In this document: positions 32,456 through 44,330 of the stretch, one piece after another
How positions within the stretch are numbered: the stretch's first letter is position 1
Layout of the letters: each line of letters starts with the position of its first letter
DNA from: Selaginella moellendorffii
Taxonomy: Eukaryota > Streptophyta > Lycopodiopsida > Selaginellales > Selaginellaceae
Length of the DNA: 64,000 bases
Direction: 5' to 3'
Assembly: GCF_000143415.4 (NCBI RefSeq)
Contig: NW_003314268.1
Coordinates: 1,348,672-1,412,671, forward strand
Notes under the pieces: model-generated
The model's input: the letters and a program-made list of their open reading frames with translations, nothing else
The model's database searches: none
Told to the model about the DNA's origin: nothing
Translations under genes and position numbers: made by a program

Positions 32456-34642
32456 GAAAAATTAATGAAATATTTGTCAACTCTTTTATTAAAAGATTTA
32501 TTCTTGATTACATCATTGCTCTGAAATTCCCTCTAAAGCACACCTAATGGAGTATGATGCATAAGTTATAGAAAAGATCATCTAAAGTCTTGCATTAGAG
32601 AAGTGAAATTTATCCTTCCTTGGCAATGATCATGGCCATATCTTCATTTTTGTCCTTGAACACAAGTAGCAACAATCATCAAAATTCTATCATGTCTCAT
32701 GAAAAGTAAACATATATAGTTACAAATAGGAGAGATATGTTTCATAGCATTGTGCTACTTGAAAAGTATCATCAAAGTGGTTAGTGCAATTGCATGTATA
32801 AATCACATAAGATCTTGATAAAGTCTTAAATAACCCTTAATGAAGACAATGCAATTGCACAATCTCAAATGCATGCTTGAAGATATTCAAGAAAAAAGCT
32901 TTAATTACCATACCATTGTAATGCCATCTTTTGAAAATATGTAAACATTAAACATTGGCATAAGATAAGTGGCAATCATTATAAAGTGATTAAATGAATG
33001 ATACACATCATCTATAGAATTCCAAAGGAAAAAATATAGTTTATGCAAGGATTAGCAATAAGAGCAAGAGAAGTTACATCATACACTATGAATGCCACCA
33101 TCATCTAAGTGCATAATATCATATTTATTAGATACCAATTTTAAATAAAATATAAATTAAGATAAGTAATTGATAATTGATTAAAAAATAAAAAATTGCT
33201 ACACATTGCATGTAGAAATATTTGATGTGCTTAATAGTAGTGTTATTCTTACTTATTAATCCAATTGATCAAATAAAGTTTATAATTATAAGCACGTTTG
33301 TAATTTATAAACACAAGATTAATCTTATTGCATATCAACCATTAGATGATAAAATAAAAAAGAATATACTAGAAAGGTTTTAAGAAATTTTATAAATTAT
33401 AAAAATATTTATAAATTATAAATATAAGATTAATCTAAATGCATAACAACCATTAGATGGTAGAATATCCTAGGATATCCAAGTATATTTTATATATATC
33501 CACTACCATCCTAGCCCCCCTACAAGTTTGTTTAAGCAAACAAAAAATTCAAAGAGAGAATATTGAAGATTATATCATTTTTCAACCATCATTCAGTTTC
33601 TATTTCATTAGTTTCAATAAGCATCAAAACATTATTTATAAAAGATAATAAGACCATACAGCCCTTTTTTATTTGCAATTTTTCCTGAATTTCAAGTAAA
33701 TTTATTCTCCCTTTGTATTTTGTGTCAGAACTTATAATAATTTTAGTGTTGTGATAACTGCAAATGATGTGTTTAAATCAGACATTCAAAATAATTCTTT
33801 TGTACAAACACATAAGTAGCCTAATGCAATTTTTCAGAATATTTGAACAAAAGCCTTTGGAAAGTTTAAGAAATATTTTAAATATCCTCGACTCAATATT
33901 TGTGGATTTTTTGGTGTTAGCAAATGAACTTTACCAGATATTGGAGAAAAATCCATAATGAAGATAGGCTTAGATCTAGAAATGCAATTTAATTTACACC
34001 ATAATGATAAATGAAAGGTATACTGCCATTTCTAAGTACATCTATAGTAGAAGAAAGCACTCCTAAATTATTTCACAAATATAAAGAATGAGCTAGATAA
34101 TTTCAAGAACTTTATCTCTGTATGGTGACCTTAAGTAAATAATAAATCGAGGTTAATTTCAAGTATATGTTGTATCCAATAAATCAAGTGGCTATAATAA
34201 AAATAACTAAAGACCACGATATAAAAATGAAAAAATAGAAAAAAATATATTGTTTCCATTTTTATTTTGGTACCAGGGATTACAATCAACTTCTTCAAGA
34301 AGTTCCTCCTTTGAATTTGCGACTTGCAGACTTGCAAATAGAAATTGCCTAAAGCTGAGATGTTGGAGCCTATAGAACAAACTCCCATTGAAAGGTTCAT
34401 ACTCAATTTCCTCACCAGCTTGAAAGTGAGCTCAAATGCACTTGCTATCACCACTTTTGACATTGTCCCAGCCAAGCCTATACCCCATTTTGTTACGTTT
34501 CACCTTATTTGACTAAATCACAATTTGACTCAGGAAAATGCCCGCGCAATCTCGGCCGCCAATCAAGAACAACGAAAAACACAAACCAGTCTCCTTTGAT
34601 GGTCTGACAAAAGAGTCCTATCAAAACTCTCCACATCGCTCT

Positions 34643-34652
34643 CATATATAAG
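34643..34652 (+). promoter_or_regulatory. TATA box of lectin-like gene, copy B
   Basis: CATATATAAG, 82-91 bp upstream of the ATG at 34,734, identical to copy A. Confidence 0.6.
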
Positions 34653-34733
34653 CTTCTCATGGAAACATAACGCTTTTATTCAAAGCATTGCTCAGTCGAT
34701 CCACAATCATAGAGAAAACTTCATTGAAGGACG

Positions 34734-35318
34734 ATGGAAAAGCTCATATTGTTCTCGCTGTTCTTGTCCATTGTCTCACGCTGCTTCGCTCAACTCGGCC
34801 AGACGAATGGTAGTGATTTTTCTGTAAACTTAAGCTTCACTGGTCCTCCATCACCAGGAACTTCATTGTCAGTCACTTGGTTGAACTCTCCAAGAAACTC
34901 CTCCACTGCTGTTCTCGCCAGCACTTCCGCTTCTTTTTGCCAGATCCAGATTCAAGCCACCAACACGCCGGTGCTGATCGGCCAGCCAACGCCAATCTTC
35001 TGGAGCTCGCCTTGCGCCCCGGGCCTAAACTGTTCCTCTCGATTCCAAGTCAACGGGAGCTTGGAGCTCGTCGTGATGGAGGAGGTGGTGTGGAGCACAA
35101 GCACAGATGGGAGAAATGCGAGCTTTGCGAGGCTCAGCGATGGTGGAGAGCTCTCACTTGTGACGTCCTCTAACCAGGTTGTATGGACGAGTAAGGATGG
35201 GCCACTGGCGGGGCTTTGTTTGATCAGACAAAGCAGTGCCGGATCATCCCTTGCAGTTCCTTGCGGCTTATTGATTCTGCTCGGGTCACTCCTTCTAGCG
35301 CTATGGAAGAGTGTGTAG
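34734..35318 (+). CDS. Secreted bulb-type-lectin-like protein, probably GPI-anchored (copy B)
   Basis: A 194-residue paralogue of the gene at 15,419, with the same signal peptide and the same lectin-like core (VVWSTSTDGRNASFARLSDG). It differs by small in-frame changes: it lacks most of the FSPPSLGG segment and one Gly-Cys shift (ASFCQIQI against ASFGCQIQI). Its C-terminus is longer by four residues (LLALWKSV against LLAL) because the copy A stop codon TGA reads TGG here. Both frames remain open despite several indels, all multiples of three, which suggests that the protein has been under selection since duplication. Function is unknown; extracellular membrane attachment is inferred. Confidence 0.68.
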   Translation: MEKLILFSLFLSIVSRCFAQLGQTNGSDFSVNLSFTGPPSPGTSLSVTWLNSPRNSSTAVLASTSASFCQIQIQATNTPVLIGQPTPIFWSSPCAPGLNCSSRFQVNGSLELVVMEEVVWSTSTDGRNASFARLSDGGELSLVTSSNQVVWTSKDGPLAGLCLIRQSSAGSSLAVPCGLLILLGSLLLALWKSV

Positions 35319-35601
35319 ATCTTCTATCACAATAAAATTCTTCCACCATTCCTTAAAAGATATCTCAGTGATCCACTAAGTCGATTCTTTGTCAGCTCTA
35401 TAGATATATGTGAAGAACTAACTACAAGCACAAAGTGGGCGGTAGAGATTTGCCCGGGTGGAAAAATCATATCGGCTCACAATGTGCCAAGTTGATGCTT
35501 ATCGGCTGTCCATGTGTCTTCCTTCTATCGTTAGACCCTAATCACTTGGCACTTGCCATGGAAGGTCTTTAGCTAGGTTTCTCGGATCGATCCATTCCTC
35601 C

Positions 35602-37952
35602 ATGGCGTCGCTCGATCACAGGGAAGCACGGCGAGCACAGGTGCGCTGGGCTAGAATCGAGGGGCTGAGCCCGGTGTTGCCGATTCCACGCGATAATCTG
35701 GGCCTCGGCGGTGCTGGATTGGGATTCGCGAGCATCAGCTTGTTTGGACGCCGCAAGCCAGAGAATGCGGGCCGGGAGGAGGCTGCTCCGGCTCAAGCGG
35801 TGCCATACTCGCCGAAGCGCGGGACGTATGCGCATGACGCTCTACAGCGGAGGTTTAAGGTGGGATTTTAGATTGTTTTGTTTATTCCCATGCCGTGACG
35901 AAGGAAGATCTTTGTCTTTGGCTCTTTCAGGAGCTGGACAAGCAAAACGCTGGGCACATAAGCGAGAATGATCTGAAAGCGGTGCTCAAGAGCCTCAATC
36001 TCCCATCGTCGGAAGAGGTACTAAAATTCGGTGCTGTTAAGTGTTTGTTTTCTATTATCTCTTTGGTGTTGTGACGTTTTCTATGCACAGAATGTTCAAG
36101 AGTTTCTCGATTCGCTTGGTGGCAATACTGTGCCATTTGATCAGTTCGCGGAGTACGCTGTTAGCCGAGAAAACCTCCTGTTTGATACCTTCAGAGAGCT
36201 CGACAAGAATAACGTACGAATCATATCATGTCCGTCTAGTTCTTATTGTTCTCTGTTGTCTGTTTGGCTTGCAACAGACAGGATACCTTACTACGAACGA
36301 AATAAAAGCCGCGTTGGTGAAATACAAGTTCCGGTAGGCTGTGCAAAGTATGTGAATTGCGAAGTCTCTCTCTCGGTTTTCTTTTTTTTTTTTGCGTTTC
36401 AGGTTTTCGGACAGTGATCTGCAAGCACTTGCTCGGACCTACAGCAAAGTTGGTGCTGGTCCTTTTGATGAAAACCAGCTCTTTGATTTTGCTGATTACA
36501 GGTAATTCATATGCATTCTCGGTACTGGTGGTTGCGACTAAGAACTGAATTTTTACTGCAGGAATTGCTTGATGGCGTACAGTCAAAAGGATCTGATAGA
36601 CGCGGATCAAGTTTGGGCTCGAGCTGCGATAGATGTAGGGGACGTGGATACATCTTTCCCTCTTATATCTGCGAAGAAAGGAAAAGCTGGCGACCTCCTC
36701 CTGTCGAAGGACAAGATATTGAAGCATTTGTCTCTTGGTGTGCTTGCCTCCGCAGTAACGAGGACGCTCGTGGCACCTCTGGAACGTGTGAAGGTACTAC
36801 TCTTTTCACACCTTCCGAACATGACAAGAATTTGTTTGGCTGAAATTGCAGCTTCTCTCAACGGTGGATTCCAATATTGCTTTTGGGAAGGCTTTCGAAG
36901 AAATCCGGAAGTAAGCGGTTCTACTTACCTGGTTGCAGTTGCTGACATCACTTAGTGCTTGACTGCAGGGACGAGGGGTTTCAAGGACTTTTTAGAGGCA
37001 ACTTACTGAATGTGGCCCGCGTGATTCCAACCAGGGTGCGACTTGCAAAACTCAAATTTGTTTCGCTTTGTTGACTGTTTGCATGTGTAGGTCGTGGAGT
37101 TCCTTGTTTATGACAAACTTAAAGAAACGCTGCTGAGTAAAAGAAAGCAGTCAGAGATTTCTAATTTCGATCGCTTACTTTTGGGGACGTTTGCGTCTAT
37201 GGCTGGTGTTATTGCGGGGTATCCTCTGGATACCATGAGAACGGTTCTAGCGTCACAATTACCAAACAGGCATGTGGACGACTTGATGGTAAAATCTGCT
37301 TTGGACAATGGCGGATTTCTAAACTTGTACAGAGGCCTTATACCCAACTTGGTACGTAGTTTTACGAGCTGCGCTGTTTGCAATCTCTGATCCCTGAGTG
37401 TTTATTTGGCAGGCGAGGGCAGTACCATATACTCTGATAACTTTCACTGTATTTAATCATTTGCAAGAACGTCATAGACAAAAGACTGGTCCTGGTGGCG
37501 AGATTAAAACTTCCGTGGATGCTTTATTCGGGTAAGCGTTGTCTTACATTTTTGTGAAACCTGGTTTGACACGCGCTTGGCCATTTTCCACTTTAGGATA
37601 GTGGCGGCTACGGCGGCACAGACCCTGGTGCATCCTCTCGAAGTGGTTCAACGGAGGTTGCAGGTATCGTTGAGAGAACTTTGACCTGGATTAATTACTT
37701 GTACAGGCTGAGACTGCAAAGCAAGGAGTACTGGTATACAATAACATGATAAATGCTTTCCAAGTTATCCTTGAAAAGGAGGGTGTAAATGGCCTTTATT
37801 CAGGTATGTCGTGAATACTTTCGTTCTGTTTTGACTTGAGAAATGTTACAGGGTTGGCCGCAAGCTATGTCAAAATTGTTCCTGCGACTGCGATCTCCTT
37901 ACTCCTGTATAAAGCGCTCAAAGAAAAGCTCGACGATAGGCAGAGGCGATAA
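35602..37952 (+). CDS. EF-hand mitochondrial carrier (ATP-Mg/phosphate carrier type)
   Basis: Thirteen exons join in frame to 541 residues: 35602-35859, 35931-36017, 36091-36213, 36279-36334, 36403-36501, 36562-36793, 36852-36910, 36969-37035, 37091-37351, 37413-37531, 37597-37663, 37707-37803 and 37852-37952. Introns are 43-73 nt. The N-terminal half carries EF-hand-like units (FKELDKQNAGHISENDLKAV; FRELDKNNTGYLTTNEIKAA). The C-terminal half has three Solcar repeats with signatures PLERVK, PLDTMR and PLEVVQRR, and ends YKALKEKLDDRQRR. This layout is that of SCaMC/APC carriers, which exchange ATP-Mg for phosphate across the inner mitochondrial membrane under calcium control. The second EF loop has good ligands (D-N-T-Y-E), while the first ends in Asp and may bind weakly. 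The exact substrate is inferred from family only. Confidence 0.92.
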
Positions 37953-38644
37953 GGTACTGCACGGTTTGTTTTCTGAGTGCCTCAAAATGGTTCATCTGCA
38001 GGTTTGGCGAGTCACGTGTTCACTGTTTTAGCTGCTTCCATTGTGGAAACTACTTATTGAACCACAGCTTCCGAAAACAGTTTGAACGACTTGATTAGTC
38101 ACACGACTTGGGAGCCTGAAAAGGAAGGCCTTCAGGTATGCCTTCGGCAATATACGCTGAAAACCTTGTTTCTTTGGAATTACTAGATTTGCTCCTGCAA
38201 CTAGCAAAGTCACCTGGTTCTATATCCACAAGACCATTAGAAGTAAAGTTCACGTACTCAATGAGCTTATCTCTCCGGTATGCGCCTGTACTTCTTTTGG
38301 TTTTTGCACGCGATCTTTGTGTCTTGTGCAACGTTTGTACATTGTTTAAGACGGTTCTCTGACGAAAAGTTGCACAAGGCATGACGATTGCGAGATGTTT
38401 CGAAGGCTAGAGCATAGGCTTGCTGGTAGTGGTCGGCAATGGTGATCTGGAGGAGAGTATTCTAAGATGATCGCGGCTGGCTGGTGACAATAGTTCCCGC
38501 GGCTAGATAGGCAGGAAGTTGAAGCGTCACGCTTGAGAGTTCCGGGTAGCAGAAGGAACACAGGGACATTGTTGGGGCTGCATATGGACAGGATCAATCA
38601 GGGAAAAGCTAGCTAGCAGCAAAGCGAGCTGTGGTACCGTCGAA
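37953..38644. other. Carrier 3' flank, no gene
   Basis: Contains the probable 3' UTR of the carrier. The right breakpoint of the copy A deletion is at 38,587|38,588. Confidence 0.45.
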
Positions 38645-39040
38645 ATGAGAAGTTGGCGAAATGTGACGAAGAAGGGTCGTCCAACAGAAGGGACGTATCA
38701 AAGTCCGGGAAAATGGAAAGACCCAAGGAAAAGGAAGGCGGAGGCAGCCACGCGTTGGACGCAGACTGGAAATTCCAATGAATGCGCGTGTTGGGCGTCT
38801 CCAGACAACGACGAGGACGTTGATAAGTTAAATCAATATGAAGTACCAGGTAGCAAGCAAGCCAAGCAGAAGAGGCAGGGGGAGAGGAAAATCACAAGAG
38901 AAATGATAAGCTCCGCGATTAGAAGGCTGATGGTGGTGCATTTGGTGACGAGGAAAGGAGGCAGCAGAGTAGCAGCAGTAGCAGTGGCAGAAACAGCAGT
39001 AGCAGAGGAGCAACTCATCAGGCACAGACCACCTCTTTAG
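38645..39040 (+). CDS. Short basic hypothetical protein
   Basis: A 131-codon frame. The middle contains WTQTGNSNECACWASPDNDE, then KLNQYEVPGSKQAKQKRQGE and RKITREMISSAIRRLMVVHL; the rest is basic, with an Ala/Val-rich end. The equivalent in copy A (16,735-17,001) is shifted by indels before the shared Trp and loses the end. I recognise no family. It could be a real short gene, part of one with unseen exons, or chance. Confidence 0.25.
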   Translation: MRSWRNVTKKGRPTEGTYQSPGKWKDPRKRKAEAATRWTQTGNSNECACWASPDNDEDVDKLNQYEVPGSKQAKQKRQGERKITREMISSAIRRLMVVHLVTRKGGSRVAAVAVAETAVAEEQLIRHRPPL

Positions 39041-41678
39041 TGTTTTTCTTTTATGCTGTTCTTGCTGGCTATGGTGGGGAGAGGTGGGAAGCTTGGGGAA
39101 GTGTCACATACACAGGGAAGAGAAAGAACAGATGAAGGATTGAAGAAGAGGAGGCTGCTGTTGTACTAGACACACTCTAGTACAGAGGTTTGGACAGAAG
39201 GTCATAATTGGCATCATATGAATTCTCATCTCATGCAAGGAAAAACAGCAGCATTTAATAGCTGTCATGTGGCACACAAAGCTCACACACACACTCCCAC
39301 ACACTAAGTTTGGGAGCTGGCATTGGTGGGGAGAAGAGGCAGGCATTGTTTGCATGCTCAGTAAATGAATGCCCAGGATATTCTCTTAGCTTGTAAGAGC
39401 ATCATTGCATGGTTCCCAAGTGGAAAGGTGGTGGAGTTTTGGGGGTTAGAGACCTCTAGAGAGAGATTAGAACACATGTTTGCTATCTGATCGTTGGGGG
39501 CCATGAATTGATGAACTTCTTCACCCTCTGTGAAAAGGATTGTCTGTGTACACAGCCAGCAAGCAAGCAACCAGGGGTTTCAACTTTACAGTATTTATTT
39601 GCATAGATTAGGAGGAGCAGAGAGGCAAGGACAAATTTGTTCCAGGCTAGTGACAATGGCAAGGCTCTCAACCAAGAACAAGAACAATTTCTCTTTGCAG
39701 CAGCAACAGTCAAATAGTGGAGGGGAGACTGCTGTTGCTGGTGCCACCCAATGTTAGGCTGGCCGCCTTCACTACCCTTGCTCTCAACTCTTTCTCTCTC
39801 ATTTTATAAGACAACTGTTGGAATCCTGCACCAAGTATATATAATATTATTATATATTTCCTAGTTTTCTGTTCTGGTTGCAGTTTAAAATTCCAAATTC
39901 AGGACTCTTTGTATGATATGTGGAGTGTTTTCTCTTTCTTGTATGATATGTGGAGTGTTTTCTCTCTGCTGTGCATGGCTGCCAACGTTTTTAAAGCGCC
40001 CCCCTCCTCCCACCTGTGGAAAGGAAGTTAGGGATGTGGCTGAAATTGGCCTGTTATTGTTGTTTGTTTGTTTGCTTGCTTCTAGCCTAGTGGTCCACCT
40101 TTGACCGCACCCCTCCACCCTTTTGTTTTGCTTGGCATTATTCTTACCTTTTATCACCACAACTGCTAGCCATGCAACCAAAGATCTCAGGAGAAAAAGA
40201 GGTGTGTGTTTTGTGGGTGGTAAAAGATTGAGATGAAATGAGAGAGAGAGGCCCCAGCCAGCCAAGCAATAGCTACATTCATTCAATTCAAATCTTTTGG
40301 GCATTCTTTACCACCTTTTTGCAACATCTGACCGGGCGCGTCCGTACCGTGGATCTGGGCCCGGGATTTAGCACGCCCATCGAAAGTGAGATGGTTGACG
40401 ACGAGGGGAAGAATACTGAGCATCTGGATTGCCCTGAAATTTTGGGAGTGATGCGATCTTGGTGGTGGTGTATTTCCACGAGCCTTTCCTTTAGGTGGAG
40501 GCGGGTGAAAAAGTCTCTCGCCCAAAATTCAACAGGCTGGAAAGGCAACGAGTTCTCAGCCTTTCAAGAACTTGAGATGACAAGAGTATACGGAAGAGGA
40601 AGAATTTCCAGCTCCATGCTCGTTTACGTTTCGTTCGTTCTATCCATCAATCAATCAATCAAGCCATCCAAGGTAGAGATTTGGGCACAAATGTGGTAAG
40701 AAAAAGGTGGTGCGGCTGGCTTTTCATTGCATTCTAGGCAGCTACTAGCTGCTAGCCAGCTACAAGAATTCATGTAAAGCGCAAAAAAAAAAAAAACAAA
40801 AAAAAAAGAGAGAGTGGTCACTTCATTTGTTTTGTCCTTGCCTCTTTTTTCTTCGATTTCGTCCCCAACGGGCAGCGAAAATTCGTCCCCTAGCTAACCT
40901 AAAATCTACGCATCAGTCAAATCTAGAAGCCCTCTCGCACCAGGAATATCCCTCCACGTTTTGAAATTCAAAGGCTTTGGCGCGCGCGCGAAGTGCGGAG
41001 ATTGGACGATCGACCGAATCGAATTCTTCCCGGCGAGTGAGGCGAGTGGAGGAGAGGAGAGTGGAGTGGAGCGAGTGAAATCGACCCACACGACTTTGGA
41101 GTGGGCGCGGCAATGATTAATCATTGAATACAGGGAGATTTTCCCAGCCGGAGGTACAAGGCATGGCGGCCAGAAGTGCCCAGAAAGAGCAACAAGCAAC
41201 GACGAACAAGGAACAAAGGAACGGAAAAAGCAACACGGCAGATAGCAGCACAGCTAGTGCTAGAAGAGCCAAAAAAGATAGAGAAAGCAAAAGCAAAACA
41301 AAACACCCCCTCAAGATCTGGACAGACAAAGCCTGCGCAGGGAGGAAAGCAAAGAAAAGGAGAAATTTCATCATCGCTCACTACGTCTCTCAGATCCCCT
41401 CCTTGTCTCTCGCGAGAAAAAGCTACTCCATGCGTGCTCAAAGGAGGGAGGAAAAGAATTTCAAAGGAAAAAGGAACAAAGAAGAAGAAAAGGAGAGACA
41501 AGAAAAAAAATCACCACCTTCGCTGCAATCTACAAACAATGTTAGCCGCTACTCTTCTCCGGAACCAATTCGCGCATCCATCGTCCAATCCTCTCTCGCC
41601 CAATTCCCAGCTCTCGATGGAGAAAATCTCCACGACCCAAGACCCAAAATCCTCCCAGGACCCAGGGCGCTCGCTCTC
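39041..41678. other. Intergenic, 3' side of the auxin receptor gene
   Basis: No gene found in 2.6 kb. Noted items are a 31-bp tandem duplication (ttgtatgatatgtggagtgt twice, 39,908-39,966), a poly-A tract at 40,780-40,810, and many short direct repeats. I looked for well-known conserved plant microRNA sequences and saw none. The last part, from about 41,100, is probably the receptor's 3' UTR. Confidence 0.45.
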
Positions 41679-44330
41679 CTAGATGCTCGAATTGGACGTG
41701 CCCACCGCGGCGCCGCGCACCCACCGCCAAAAGTACTCCCCGCCGCGCAGCCCAATGACGCTGGGCGGGCGGTCGCTCCTCGCGCTCGCCATCACCGTAC
41801 GGTAGACGTACAGCATATCCACCGTATATTCGTCCTCCGTGCTCTCCTTGACGAGCTCCACGTTGAGCCATGGCAGCTTCTTGGACAGCTCGTCGCAGCC
41901 GGCGATGCTCACCCGGCAGCCCGAGAGCCAGAGGAAGCGCATCGTCTCGTAGCGCTCCAGCCCCGCCAGGAGCGCGCGATCGCCAAACGGGCAGTCGCGG
42001 ATCTCCAGCTTGCGGATCTTGGTGCATCCCCGGAACACCGCCTCCAGTCCCACATCGCTGTCCGCCGCGAACGCCACCGAGAGCGTCTCCACGTTCTTGC
42101 CGAATTCGCCGATGTACTGGAAGGCGCGATCGGTGAGCAGGCCCGAGACCGCGAGGCGCTTGAGCTCCTTGCAGTTCTTGACGATGGCGCCGAATCCCTC
42201 GTCCAGCGGCTCGCCTGTGACGTGATCCGGCTGCCGGGTGGTGATGATGCACAGGCGGAAGCGGCGCATCTTGGAGCAGGCGCGCGACATGGCAGTGATG
42301 GCCGAGTTCGTCATCCGGCGGCAGAAGTAGAGGATCGAGGAGAGGTTGGCGCAGCCCTCGGAGATGGCGAGCAGGCCTTGCTCGGTCACCACGCCAACGC
42401 CCTCGTGATCCGCCGGGAACACCCGCAGCTCGCGAAGATCCTTGCAGGTGTTGGCCACGATGCGCAGCCCCGCGTCCTCGACATTGTCCTGGAGCTGCGA
42501 CCAGGGGAGAAAAGCAAAAGTGAGATGGATGGATCACGGATCGATCGATCGAGAGAATGCATGGGCTTTTTGACTAGATCGATCGAGAGCGAGCGAGAGG
42601 CTGCTTGCCTCCATTCATGAGCGAATGAATCGCAAGCAATCATGATGCAAGAGAAGGGATGCCAATGGCCACACCAGCAAAAACCGAAAAAGCAAAAAGG
42701 AGCAAAAGTCAGAGAGGCTCGCATGTTCATTGTTCAGAATCAAACCATCACGCAGAAGGGGAAAAAAAAAAAAAAAAACGAGAAAAGAAAAGAGAGAACA
42801 CCAGAGAAGGGGACAGCCACAAATCGACCTGGAGACGACCCAAGAGGCAAAACTCAGCGCAACCCAGCTCGTGATTCCCGCGGCCGGGTATAACCCATCA
42901 AGGAAATCGCGAATGCACGCCCGTAACAAGGAGCCCACGATTGAGATCACACCCAACCAAAAAGAAACGCAAAAAAAAAAACAAACAAAAACACCGCACA
43001 AAAGCAGGGGATCACATACCATCAATGCACGCACACGAACACTACTACTACTACTAAAAGCTCGCCTCGATCGATCAATCACCATGGAGCAACAAGACGC
43101 CATAGAACCATGAGAAATCCAAGAGCGAGAGCGAGAGCGAGAGAGACTTACCCACAACCTCTGGAGCTTGTGGCAGTGGCTGAGCAGCTGGAGGAGATCC
43201 GCGTTGCGGAGGTTGGCGTAGCTGAGGTTGAGCGAGAGGAGGTTGAGGCAAACCGGGTAGAGCGCGATGAGACACGGCGGCTCCGCCTCCCAGATCCCGG
43301 ACAAGCTCTGCAGCTTGGTGCAACTCGAGAGGCACGCACCCAGGTCCTGAATCCGCTCCCACTGAATCATCTCCTGCTGCTCCGGAGCCGGCTGCGGCGG
43401 CTGCACCTGCACCTGCACCTGCATCTGCGCCTGAAGCTGCTGCGGAAGCGGAAGCGGAAGCCCGCCTACGCCAACTGCTCCGCCGCCGTTAAGGTTCCCG
43501 ATGCCGCTCATCGAGCCCGTGCCCAGATCCGTGAGCTGCGGCCCGCAGCGGTGGAGCAGCTTCTGCAATTGCCACAGCGCCACCTTTTTGTTGAGGCCCA
43601 GGCTCCGGAGCTGCGGGTTGCGGGCGACCAGCGCGTCCAGGGCGTCGAAGTCCACCGCCGCGTCCAGGCAGGAGAAGTGGAGCGCGAGGAGCGAGGTTGT
43701 GCTGTCCGGGAAGGCGCTGATCCAGTCCACGCTGCTGTGATCCTCCACCAGGCTCTCCTGGAGGTTGAGCTCCTGCAAGTTCCTGGAGAGATCATCACGG
43801 CGATGGCGATGAGCATTCAATCAATCCGTCCAGAGGAGAGGAGATGCTTACCGGCAGTTCCTGGCGATGGAGGCGAGGCCCTTGGTGCTGAAGCCGTCGC
43901 AATTGTTGAGCACGATGACGCGGAAGCCTGGGAAGGAGGTGGCGAGGAGATCGAGCGCCTCGTCGCTCACGCACATCCGCTTGAGGCGGAGCTCCTCAAG
44001 CGGGAGTGACGCGTGCGCGAAGGTGACGATCCATGGCAGGAGGTAGGCTCCCCAATGCGGGGGCAAGAGATTGAAATCCGCGAAGCGCGGCTTGCCCTTG
44101 AGCGTGAGGGAGCGCACCTTGGGGAAGCGTCGCGCGACGAGCTCCGGCGAGACCGAGTAGCAGTTGCCGATGAAGAGGTTGGCGCGGCTGGCGGCCTCGG
44201 CCTTGTACCACGACTTGCAGACGAGCGACACCGAGTTGCGATCGCGGTGGGAGGAGAGGAAGACGAGGACGTGCTCGAGGATGTCGTCCGGGAACTCGTA
44301 CACCATGTCTCGGGCGAAGCCTCTCATCAA
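41679..44330 (-). CDS. AFB: Auxin receptor F-box protein, TIR1/AFB family, AFB4/5 type
   Basis: Three exons (43852-44330, 43152-43782, 41679-42494) give 641 residues, compared with about 575-620 for most family members. The F-box (residues 10-50: [26 protein letters not shown]) binds SKP1 of an SCF ubiquitin ligase. Leucine-rich repeats follow, with [20 protein letters not shown], the IP6-contact [31 protein letters not shown], the auxin-pocket FRLCII and [23 protein letters not shown], and [16 protein letters not shown]. The family senses auxin in the nucleus by gluing Aux/IAA repressors to the receptor for degradation. Arg82 replaces the His found in TIR1, and [20 protein letters not shown] matches the AFB4/5 branch. 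Residues about 251-300 are a Gly/Gln/Pro-rich insertion within the repeats. Introns are 69 and 657 nt. Confidence 0.95.

Larger units (their letters stand above)
32456..38921 (+). repeat. Segmental duplication, copy B (longer copy)
   Basis: Direct-orientation partner of 13,146-17,001. It holds the second lectin-like gene and the complete mitochondrial carrier. The 35,982-38,587 interval is absent from copy A, with a single shared G at the breakpoint. Confidence 0.88.

Noticed and set aside
39041-41100. Search for a microRNA precursor or other RNA gene in the long gap downstream of the auxin receptor
   Set aside because: I saw none of the common conserved plant microRNA sequences and no long hairpin. 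Absence by eye is not proof.
41124-42620. 498-codon open frame on the + strand across the auxin receptor 3' exon
   Set aside because: It lies antisense to a well-conserved LRR exon and mirrors its codon pattern; its peptide is Ala/Arg/His-rich without motifs.
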